Positions 44,255-51,324 of a stretch of DNA of 64,000 nt are shown here, piece after piece. This stretch comes from Woeseiaceae bacterium (GTDB lineage Bacteria > Pseudomonadota > Gammaproteobacteria > Steroidobacterales > Woeseiaceae). Under the pieces are notes generated by a model. It saw only the letters and a list, made by a program, of their open reading frames with translations, made no database searches and was not told the DNA's origin. Numbering within the stretch: the first letter of the stretch is position 1; the number at the start of each line of letters is the position of its first letter. A program made the position numbers and the translations under genes. The stretch spans positions 1-64,000 of the forward strand of contig JAJFKP010000012.1 in NCBI GenBank assembly GCA_021773135.1. Reading direction: 5' to 3'.

Positions 44255-44288
44255 AAAAAAAGGCGGCACTCGGGGGAGGAGTGCCGCC
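44255..44288 (-). terminator. Rho-independent terminator of the fasciclin gene
   Basis: On the minus strand a perfect 10-bp stem GGCGGCACTC/GAGTGCCGCC (arms 44279-44288 and 44262-44271, seven-base loop) is followed by seven T residues (44255-44261). It is 16 bases past the fasciclin stop. Confidence 0.9.
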
Positions 44289-44304
44289 GAGACGCACAAG
44301 GTTT

Positions 44305-44820
44305 TCAGGGGAGGATAACCTTGTTTACTACATGTATAACGCCGTTGCTTGCCTCGACGTCGGTCGCTACAACAGTAGCGTCATTGATAAGTACATTGCC
44401 ATCCACGATGCTGATGGCGACATCACGGCCGTTCACCGTCGCTGTTTCGGTCAGGTTTACGACATCGGCCGCCATTACTTTTCCTGCTACAACGTGATAG
44501 GTCAGGATCGAGATCAGCTGGTCACGATTCTCAGGCTTCAGGAGCGAATCAACCGTACCCGCAGGCAATGCCGCGAACGCGTCATCGGTCGGAGCGAACA
44601 CGGTAAACGGACCGTCACCCTGCAGAGTCGAGACCAGGTCGGCCGCTTCCAGCGCTGCCGCCAGCGTGTTGAACTGTCCTGCAGATTTTGCGACATCAAC
44701 GATGTCACCCTGTGCGGCCTTTACATTCGGTGAGAGTGATACAAGCGACGCAGCTGAGATTGAAATAAAGGCAAGTGTCGCCAGAAAAACGAAGAGTGGT
44801 TTGGGTAATAAGCGTGTCAT
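44305..44820 (-). CDS. Exported fasciclin (FAS1) domain protein
   Basis: A 171-aa protein: a signal peptide ([18 protein letters not shown]) and one FAS1 domain. H1 motif: [20 protein letters not shown]; middle: [17 protein letters not shown]2-like end: [23 protein letters not shown]1 proteins are adhesion or matrix proteins in the periplasm or outside the cell. Single gene with its own strong terminator, so expressed alone. The single-domain form is the usual proteobacterial size. Confidence 0.93.
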   Translation of the reverse strand: MTRLLPKPLFVFLATLAFISISAASLVSLSPNVKAAQGDIVDVAKSAGQFNTLAAALEAADLVSTLQGDGPFTVFAPTDDAFAALPAGTVDSLLKPENRDQLISILTYHVVAGKVMAADVVNLTETATVNGRDVAISIVDGNVLINDATVVATDVEASNGVIHVVNKVILP

Positions 44821-44963
44821 GTCTGTGCCTCGAACGAAGTGTGTTAATGAATGTCGAGGGTTAAATTACCGGGCACATGACCAGAAGTGTTTTCAGATTT
44901 GTACGTGGTTGTATCAGTTCGTATCAGCGCGCCGGCAGCCAGCGATGGATTTCGAATGTGCAT

Positions 44964-45884
44964 TTACCGATTCAGGTGCGACAGGTTCTCCGCCGTAAAC
45001 GATTCTGGCGCGCGGCCAATCAGCGACTGAAGTGCCGCCGGCTCCGCGACGTTCCCTTCTGCCAGCATCTTTAGCTGATCGCGCGTAACCGGAAAAAACG
45101 GCAGCCAGTCCAGGAAAGTGGCCGCCAGGTACATCAGCGAGATCGGCATTGGCACGATCCATTTGTTCTTTTGTGTCGCGACAGCAATTCGACGCAGCAT
45201 TTCTATCCATGATAACGCTGCAGGTCCGCCCAGTTCGTAAGTCTGTCCGATCGTAGTCGGTTCTTCGAGTGCATGTACGAACGCCGCCGCAACATCTGCA
45301 ACGTGTACCGGGGACATCAATACCGGGCCGTGAGCTGGCCGCCAACCGGTAAAAAAACCAACCGCCGGGATCGGCGGTCTGACCATGTCCTGGTATAGCT
45401 GGGTAGCAATTTCCATGCCGCCCTGCGGATCGCCAAAAATCACTGAGGGACGGAACACGGTCGCCTCGAACGGGCGAGACTGCAGGTACTGCTCTGCCCG
45501 ATACTTGGTCTCCTGGTAGGGGGTTCCCGGACACCTGACCCCGTTGGCACTCATGAGAAGAATCCTTGTTACGCCGTTTGCACTGGCCTGTTCAGCCACA
45601 CGCACAAGCGCTTCGTACTGCAGCGCTTCGAATGTAATTCCCTGCCGCGGACTTTCCCGTAAGATGCCAATACAGAATATGACTGCACTGCAGCCCTCGA
45701 TGACCGCCGCTATTTTCTTGCCGGAACCAACATCACCGCTGATCAGGCGACATTGACTTTTCTGGCGGACTTTCGACTCGCTTCCAGGGCGAACGAGGAG
45801 TGAGGGTTCATGCCCGGCAGCAATCAGGGCATCGACAATGTAGCTGCCAACGAAACCGGTTCCACCTAATAATGCGACGCGCAT
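44964..45884 (-). CDS. NAD(P)-binding epimerase-like protein (complex I NDUFA9-like SDR)
   Basis: A 306-aa atypical extended SDR. The ATG at 45884 follows an AAGAGGT ribosome site; an ATG at 45929 would add 15 residues. MRVALLGGTGFVGSYIVDAL binds the nucleotide, and TPYQETKYRAEQYLQSRPFE holds the catalytic-site equivalent without a standard YxxxK proton donor. VLMSPVHVADVAAAFVHAL and TYELGGPAALSWIEMLRRIA are typical of the NDUFA9-like branch that binds but may not turn over its cofactor. A role in quinone or redox assembly is possible; substrate unknown. It is divergent from the photolyase gene. Confidence 0.8.
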   Translation of the reverse strand: MRVALLGGTGFVGSYIVDALIAAGHEPSLLVRPGSESKVRQKSQCRLISGDVGSGKKIAAVIEGCSAVIFCIGILRESPRQGITFEALQYEALVRVAEQASANGVTRILLMSANGVRCPGTPYQETKYRAEQYLQSRPFEATVFRPSVIFGDPQGGMEIATQLYQDMVRPPIPAVGFFTGWRPAHGPVLMSPVHVADVAAAFVHALEEPTTIGQTYELGGPAALSWIEMLRRIAVATQKNKWIVPMPISLMYLAATFLDWLPFFPVTRDQLKMLAEGNVAEPAALQSLIGRAPESFTAENLSHLNR

Positions 45885-46040
45885 GCTGTTCGACCTCTTG
45901 GGTTGAGAGAACAAGCTAGCATTTTTCAAGGCCGATCATTCCTGGTCGGCGGATATCGTTACAAATACTTACGATTCAGCAACGTCTGCAAAAGCAGGCG
46001 TCCGTATACTGCGCATTGGTTTATGTTTTGAGTCGTGTTC

Positions 46041-47480
46041 ATGGATAAGGTTCGTCCCACTATCGTCTGGTTTCGTCAGGATCTGCGCTTATCTGATAAT
46101 CCTGCGCTTGTCGCTGCGGCCGAGTTGGGTACACCGATTCTGCCGATCTACATCCTGGACGACGAAAACGCCGGCGACTGGAAAATGGGTGGTGCAAGTC
46201 GCTGGTGGCTGCATCAGAGTCTGGAATCACTGAACAAGTCGCTGGACGGTCAACTGCGACTGCTTCGCGGCGACGCCGCGAAACTATTGCCCGCTATCGT
46301 CGATCAGGTAAACGCCACCCAGGTTGTCTGGAATCGGTGCTATGAGCCATGGCGCATCGCCCGTGATCGACGCATCATGGCGAAATTGAGAGAGGGCGAC
46401 GTCTCAGTGCGAAGCCACAATGGCTCACTGCTGTTCGAACCGCAGAGCATAACCAAGGCGGACGGCACACCTTATAAAGTCTTTACGCCTTTCTACCGCA
46501 ACGGCTGCTTGTCTCCGGAACATGAGCCTCGTCCTACGGTTGCCAGCCCGAGTGCTCTTGAATTTGCCGACGCAAACATCGGTATCCCGTTGGCGAAACT
46601 CGAGTTGCTGTCGAAGGTTGCCTGGTACCGGCAAATGGCGGAGCAGTGGTCTCCAGGCGAAAAAGGTGCCCGGGCACGACTGCAGGATTTTCTTGAAATC
46701 GGCATCCGGAATTACAAAGAAGGCAGAAACCGTCCGGACAAAGCCTTCTGTTCCCGCCTGTCGCCGCACCTGCACTTCGGGGAAATATCGCCGCACCAGG
46801 TCTGGAACGCGACTGAGCCCCTGCAGGATCAGCCGGGGCTGCATGCCGAAGTGGACCATTTCCGCAGCGAGCTGGGCTGGCGCGAGTTTTCACACTACCT
46901 GCTGTATCACTGGCCGCAGCTACCGGAAGACAACCTGCAGAAGAAATTTGACCGATTTCCGTGGCGGGAGGATGCAGCGGCGCTGCGAACGTGGCAACGC
47001 GGAGAGACGGGCTACCCGATAGTCGATGCCGGAATGCGGGAATTATGGCGTACGGGCTTCATGCACAACCGGGTACGGATGATCGTCGCCTCGTTCCTGG
47101 TCAAGAATCTGCTGCTGCACTGGCATCACGGCGAAGCCTGGTTCTGGGATACGCTGGTGGACGCAGACCTGGCCAATAACAGCGCAAGCTGGCAGTGGGT
47201 ATCGGGCTCCGGAGCAGACGCGGCGCCCTATTTTCGGATATTCAATCCCGTGCTGCAGGGACAAAAATTCGACCCAGAAGGGGATTATGTGCGGATGTAT
47301 GTTCCGGAGCTTGCGGGACTGCCCAAAAAGTACATTCACAATCCCTGGGAAGCCCCCGCCAGCATGTTGCAGGAGGCAGGGGTTTCTATCGGCGAGAATT
47401 ATCCGCGGCCGGTTGTAGACCGGGCCGACTCGCGCGACCGTGCCCTCGCTGCATTCAAGTCTATTAGCGCTGCCGCCTGA
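46041..47480 (+). CDS. phrB: Deoxyribodipyrimidine photolyase (class I CPD)
   Basis: A 479-aa FAD enzyme that uses blue light to split cyclobutane pyrimidine dimers. N-terminal antenna domain: TIVWFRQDLRLSDNPALVAA. C-terminal FAD domain: RSELGWREFSHYLLYHWPQL, TGYPIVDAGMRELWRTGFMH, NRVRMIVASFLVKNLLLHWH and DADLANNSASWQWVSGSGAD, which holds the Asn facing the flavin N5. The length is the family norm. ATG at 46041, with a GTG two codons earlier. It ends 6 bp from the convergent hydrolase gene of the nei operon. Confidence 0.95.
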   Translation: MDKVRPTIVWFRQDLRLSDNPALVAAAELGTPILPIYILDDENAGDWKMGGASRWWLHQSLESLNKSLDGQLRLLRGDAAKLLPAIVDQVNATQVVWNRCYEPWRIARDRRIMAKLREGDVSVRSHNGSLLFEPQSITKADGTPYKVFTPFYRNGCLSPEHEPRPTVASPSALEFADANIGIPLAKLELLSKVAWYRQMAEQWSPGEKGARARLQDFLEIGIRNYKEGRNRPDKAFCSRLSPHLHFGEISPHQVWNATEPLQDQPGLHAEVDHFRSELGWREFSHYLLYHWPQLPEDNLQKKFDRFPWREDAAALRTWQRGETGYPIVDAGMRELWRTGFMHNRVRMIVASFLVKNLLLHWHHGEAWFWDTLVDADLANNSASWQWVSGSGADAAPYFRIFNPVLQGQKFDPEGDYVRMYVPELAGLPKKYIHNPWEAPASMLQEAGVSIGENYPRPVVDRADSRDRALAAFKSISAAA

Positions 47481-47486
47481 TCGCTT

Positions 47487-48278
47487 TCACGATGCAGCAC
47501 GGGCGCGGCGCTTGCGCTTACCGGACAGCGTCTTCGCGATCAGTCTCCAGACCAATGGATTGACCCCGAGCCCAAGGTGAGAGCCAGGGACGCGTTCGTG
47601 ATACGCGTGCGTATTGTAGCGATCTATCGCAGCCCGCCAGCCAACAATGCCGTCACTACGACTGTAAATTATAGTTAGCGGACAGGTCACGCCGCGCTGG
47701 TTGATTGCATGGACATGACGTTCGAAATCGTCGAGATCGATGCCCTGTCGCGCCGCGAAACGATCGCCGGCCGCGGTATATTTAGGGCCACCCTCGACGG
47801 GCGTGCCAAGCGTGATGACTTCCCGGACAGAGTTCGGATGTAGCAGCGCAACACCCCGTGCAATCACGCCACCCAGACTCCAGCCGATTAGTGTTATGGG
47901 TTCGTTGCCGCGCTGCAGGGCCGTTATCCTGTCGATGACGCGAGCGACATCCTTTTCCGGCTGACCCAGGTTGCGGCCCAGCCCCCAGGGCATTGCCTCA
48001 TAGCCCAAATATTGCAGGAAGCGTCGCAATGGAAACGTTGCGCGGTCGTCGGTAAAAAGTCCAGGCAACAGCATGACCTGGCGGCCATCGCCGCGCGCCT
48101 GCGAAGCTAATAGCGGTGCGGCAGGCAGTAACGAAGCGGCCTCGAGAATGGCGCGAATCTCAAAGTATTTGAGAATGCTCGTTGGCCGTCGCAGGTCGTA
48201 CTCCGCCTCGCGGTCGAATACGGGTCCAGCAGGTGTTGTTGTGCCGGTAGTGTCTGTTTCATGCACGGTGCGATTCAA
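47487..48278 (-). CDS. Alpha/beta hydrolase (esterase/lipase-like)
   Basis: A 263-aa protein with the hydrolase triad: nucleophile Ser in LIGWSLGGVIARGVA, Asp in YSRSDGIVGWRAA and His in VPGSHLGLGVNPL. VMLLPGLFTDDRATFPLRRF holds the oxyanion-hole region (LPG in place of HG). No signal peptide, and the C-terminus is strongly basic (GKRKRRARAAS). It overlaps the SDR stop by 4 bp (ATGA) in the order nei-SDR-hydrolase. The substrate is unknown. Confidence 0.8.
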   Translation of the reverse strand: MNRTVHETDTTGTTTPAGPVFDREAEYDLRRPTSILKYFEIRAILEAASLLPAAPLLASQARGDGRQVMLLPGLFTDDRATFPLRRFLQYLGYEAMPWGLGRNLGQPEKDVARVIDRITALQRGNEPITLIGWSLGGVIARGVALLHPNSVREVITLGTPVEGGPKYTAAGDRFAARQGIDLDDFERHVHAINQRGVTCPLTIIYSRSDGIVGWRAAIDRYNTHAYHERVPGSHLGLGVNPLVWRLIAKTLSGKRKRRARAAS

Positions 48279-49021
48279 AACTCGATCGCCGAACCGTCGT
48301 ACGCGAAAAATCCGCCTGAGTCTTTTGGCTCCAGGTTATCGATTACCCCAAGCAACGCCTCCGCCGCATACGCGGGCGAAAAAATTTTTCCTTTATCGCC
48401 GCGACCGGTAAAGGGACGTGACAGCTCGGTTGCAACGGTGCCGGGGTGCAAGGCAACGACGATGGACTCAGGTCGAGTACGCGTTTGCTCGATGGCTGCC
48501 GTGCGCACCAGCATGTTTACTGCCGCTTTCGACATTCGATATGACAACCAGCCGCCAAGGCGATTGTCTTCGATACTTCCAACTCGGGCCGAAAGTATGG
48601 CGAATACCGTTTTTGTATCGCGCCGCAGTGCGGGCAAAAAGTGTTTGGCAACGAGCGCCGGGCCGATTGAATTAACGGCGAACACCTCGGCAAGTGAGCC
48701 CGCATTGATTTGCCGCAGACTCTTTTCCGGGCGCAATTCTTCGCCGCGGTGCAGGATGCCGGTCGCGACAATCACAAGGTCAATTGGACCCTTGGCCAGG
48801 GCTGCATCCCGCGCTGCTGCTATCGAATCCTCATCGCCAAAATCAAGATGGTGGGTGTGAATAATGCCGCGGCGACCGGCAGCCGGAGAACGGGAGAAGG
48901 CGTTGACCTGCTCGACCTGGTCGATTCTGGAAAGCAATTCCACGAAAGCACCGCCAATGCCGCCGCTGGCGCCAATGACCGCAACGTTTGCATTCCTCGA
49001 CAAGGATTCAAGCTGCATCAT
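48275..49021 (-). CDS. Short-chain dehydrogenase/reductase (CsgA-like)
   Basis: A 248-aa SDR. NAD(P) motif VAVIGASGGIGGAFVELLSR, the motif VIVATGILHRGEELRPEKSL, and the catalytic Tyr-Lys in LGGWLSYRMSKAAVNMLVRT. The C-terminus (PFTGRGDKGKIFSPAYAAEA) is like that of C-factor-type SDRs. The ATG at 49021 overlaps the nei stop (ATGA); a second ATG follows at once. Genes of this type often travel with photolyase, which is also next door here. Substrate unknown. Confidence 0.82.
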   Translation of the reverse strand: MMQLESLSRNANVAVIGASGGIGGAFVELLSRIDQVEQVNAFSRSPAAGRRGIIHTHHLDFGDEDSIAAARDAALAKGPIDLVIVATGILHRGEELRPEKSLRQINAGSLAEVFAVNSIGPALVAKHFLPALRRDTKTVFAILSARVGSIEDNRLGGWLSYRMSKAAVNMLVRTAAIEQTRTRPESIVVALHPGTVATELSRPFTGRGDKGKIFSPAYAAEALLGVIDNLEPKDSGGFFAYDGSAIEF

Positions 49022-49845
49022 TGGCTGACCGGCTGGCAGGTGGGGCAATAAAAAATATTTCGACTAGCCATGGTTGCCCGCTCAAGCAGCGAATCGCAGC
49101 GATAGCACGGCAGTCCCTGCCGGCCGAATACAAAGAACCGGTATTCGCCGTATTTCAATCCTTGCGCCTTTAGTTCTTTTGCCTGAGCCGGCGGTACCGT
49201 CACACCGCGAGTCCGATACGAGCGCCTGCTTATCTTCAGCGTCTGACTGGCAAGCGCCTCCAGAACGCCAGCATCCAGAGCCGCAGGCTTGGCCGCCGGG
49301 TTCACGCCCGCTGCCCAGAGAATTTCCGAGCGAAGATAGTTGCCGTTGCCGGCGAGAAAAGCCTGGTCGAGGTACAGGCCGGCGAGCGCTCGATTGCGAA
49401 ACCGCGGCAATTCAAGTCGCTCGACGATGTCCCGGGGCCACAACGTCTTGTCGAGTATATCCGGGCCGATGCGGGTGAGGAATGGATGCCGGGACAGTTG
49501 GCGGTCGGATAGAACCTCGATATCCGACGCGCTGTACAAGAGCGCGCTGCGACGCTCGGTGTGAAGTGCGACGCGCAATGATCGGCTGGTCTTTGGCATA
49601 CGCGGACGGCGCACTGTGTACCAACGCCCGTACAATTGATTGTGGCTGTACAAGGTCAATCCGTTGTCGAAGCGGGTCAGCATAGCCTTGCCGCGAGTGT
49701 CGACGGCCATCACCCTGGCACCGGTCAGGCGTTTCTCGAATCGCTTGAGCTGCGGCAGATTAATATCGACGGCCGTCACCGTCTCGCCCAGCAGCACAGA
49801 CGATACCTGGTCAGCGGCGAGGCGAATTTCAGGACCTTCCGGCAA
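49018..49845 (-). CDS. nei: Endonuclease VIII-like DNA glycosylase
   Basis: A 275-aa Fpg/Nei-family enzyme that removes oxidised bases and nicks the backbone. The catalytic N-terminus is MPEGPEIRLAADQV (Pro and Glu act after loss of Met). KAMLTRFDNGLTLYSHNQLYG fits Nei rather than Fpg. The helix-two-turn-helix is near FLAGNGNYLRSEILWAAGVN, and the zinc finger is CYRCDSLLERATMASRNIFY followed by CPTC, with four Cys. First gene of the nei-SDR-hydrolase operon and convergent with phrB, so the area groups base-excision and light repair. Confidence 0.93.
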   Translation of the reverse strand: MPEGPEIRLAADQVSSVLLGETVTAVDINLPQLKRFEKRLTGARVMAVDTRGKAMLTRFDNGLTLYSHNQLYGRWYTVRRPRMPKTSRSLRVALHTERRSALLYSASDIEVLSDRQLSRHPFLTRIGPDILDKTLWPRDIVERLELPRFRNRALAGLYLDQAFLAGNGNYLRSEILWAAGVNPAAKPAALDAGVLEALASQTLKISRRSYRTRGVTVPPAQAKELKAQGLKYGEYRFFVFGRQGLPCYRCDSLLERATMASRNIFYCPTCQPVSQ

Positions 49846-49993
49846 GCGAAGCGCTCCGACGACTACAGCGACGCGAGCAGTATTTTACCGCTCCCCAGTT
49901 TTTCGCCCATTTGCGACGCCAGGTGTATTGCAGTCCACAGGCCACGCAAGTCTTTTGAGGCAGGTGTGGCTTGGCGTGCACGGCAGTGTCGCT

Positions 49994-50533
49994 CTACTTC
50001 TGCAACGCAGACTCAATGGCTGCGACAAGGTCCTTGTCATAGGGCTGCGTGCCCGGGCTGAATTCGGAGATAAGCTGCGCGTCTCGTCCGATCAGAAACT
50101 TGTGAAAATTCAAGGTCGGGTAGGTGCCGGCCTCGGCCGCGAGTTGGTGAAAGAATGGGTGCGCGTCATCTTTTTTCACGGTAACTTTCTCAAACATTGG
50201 AAAGCGCACCTTGTATGTCAAACGACAAAAATCCTGGATCTCTTGTTCTGTACCGGGCTCCTGGCCGAAAAAATCATTGGATGGGAAACCCAGCACGACG
50301 AGTCCTGCGTCGCCGTACTCTTCGTACAGCTTCTCGAGCCCGTCGTATTGTGGCGTATTGCCACATTTTGACGCGGTGTTAACGACCAGTATTACTTTTC
50401 CTGCATAGGCGTCATTCAGGTTGATGGATTCTTCAGACGCCAGTCGTCGGAAATCCTGATCAAGCAGTGTGCCGGCGTATGTTGCAGTGGATCCTGCCGC
50501 TATCAAGATCAGTGAGCCTATTAGTTTGCGCAT
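49994..50533 (-). CDS. Exported glutathione peroxidase (Cys type)
   Basis: A 179-aa thiol peroxidase of the GPx family. The ATG at 50533 follows GGGGAA and gives a signal peptide (MRKLIGSLILIAAGSTATYA); the frame extends 34 codons upstream without support. The peroxidatic residue is Cys, in VILVVNTASKCGNTPQYDGL; VVLGFPSNDFFGQEPGTEQE holds the Gln and Asn region and the second motif. FFHQLAAEAGTYPTLNFHKF replaces the usual PxWNFxK, so the tetrad Trp is missing or shifted. Export to the periplasm is less common for this family and points to envelope lipid-peroxide repair. Confidence 0.87.
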   Translation of the reverse strand: MRKLIGSLILIAAGSTATYAGTLLDQDFRRLASEESINLNDAYAGKVILVVNTASKCGNTPQYDGLEKLYEEYGDAGLVVLGFPSNDFFGQEPGTEQEIQDFCRLTYKVRFPMFEKVTVKKDDAHPFFHQLAAEAGTYPTLNFHKFLIGRDAQLISEFSPGTQPYDKDLVAAIESALQK

Positions 50534-50847
50534 GATGTTCCCCAATGGTGAGCACGGCTGTTCGCGCCCTGAGTGGATGACAGTCTGTATCGTGCAATTG
50601 TTTTGGGGTGGAAAGCTATCGGTTTGCTGTAACAATTCGTATCAGTTCAGGTACCGGTGTGGCCGGAAATAGTGGCCCGCTCGCGGTAAGCAAGGGTGCC
50701 CCGCGGTTTCCGACCGCCTTGACTGGCAGTTGGCGCCGGGTCGGCCGGCAGCAGCGTATAATCGGCATCGGGCAGGCAAGCCCGAATTTGACGCTTATCG
50801 CGCCGGCCGGCCGCCCGGCATCCGACGCGCAAGACGAGGAATAAACA
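50534..50847. other. Divergent intergenic region between gpx-like and RidA-like genes
   Basis: 314 bp without a supported gene. A perfect TATAAT is at 50757-50762 on the plus strand, but the nearest good -35 (TTGACT at 50719) is 32 bp away, so no convincing full promoter is seen. The end of the region has an AGGAATAA ribosome site for the gene at 50848. Confidence 0.5.
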
Positions 50848-51285
50848 ATGAGAATACTGGTTCTGATGTGCTTGGTAACGCTGGCCAATACGGTTGCAGC
50901 CCAGGAAATCGAACGAGTTAACCCGAACGGGATGACGCAACCAACGGCCTATAGTCATCTGGTCAAATTCGGTGACCTGATGTTCATCGCCGGCCAGGTG
51001 TCGCTCGATGAGGAAGGCAACGTCATTGGCGAAGGTGACATGGCGGCACAATACCGGCAGGCACTCGAAAACATGAAGATAGTGCTGGCGTCCCAGGGCG
51101 CGGATTTCAGCAATGTTGTCAAGACTACAATTTTCACGACCAATATCGACGAGTTTCGCAAGGTCGCCGCTTTGCGTGACGAATATTTTGGTGATAACGC
51201 ACCTGCCAGTACACTGGTCCAGATTCAGCGACTCGCGCGCCCGGTGTTCCTGGTCGAAATCGAAGCCATAGCGATAAAACGGTAA
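50848..51285 (+). CDS. Exported RidA/YjgF-family protein
   Basis: A 145-aa protein. An N-terminal signal peptide (MRILVLMCLVTLANTVAAQE) precedes a complete Rid domain: YSHLVKFGDLMFIAGQVSLD, GDMAAQYRQALENMKIVLAS, VVKTTIFTTNIDEFRKVAAL, and the substrate-site end PASTLVQIQRLARPVFLVEI. The Arg of the imine deaminase site (RPG.ARTAV.V in RidA) is replaced by QRLARP, so hydrolysis of 2-aminoacrylate is doubtful. Rid proteins normally work in the cytoplasm; export suggests another ligand. Convergent with the S2P-SUKH gene. Confidence 0.87.
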   Translation: MRILVLMCLVTLANTVAAQEIERVNPNGMTQPTAYSHLVKFGDLMFIAGQVSLDEEGNVIGEGDMAAQYRQALENMKIVLASQGADFSNVVKTTIFTTNIDEFRKVAALRDEYFGDNAPASTLVQIQRLARPVFLVEIEAIAIKR

Positions 51286-51324
51286 TTCGGTACCAAGAAG
51301 AAGACCACCTGGCCGCTGAAGACT

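Noticed and set aside
50719-50762. TTGACT with a perfect TATAAT as a sigma-70 promoter
   Set aside because: The spacer is 32 bp, almost twice the workable length.
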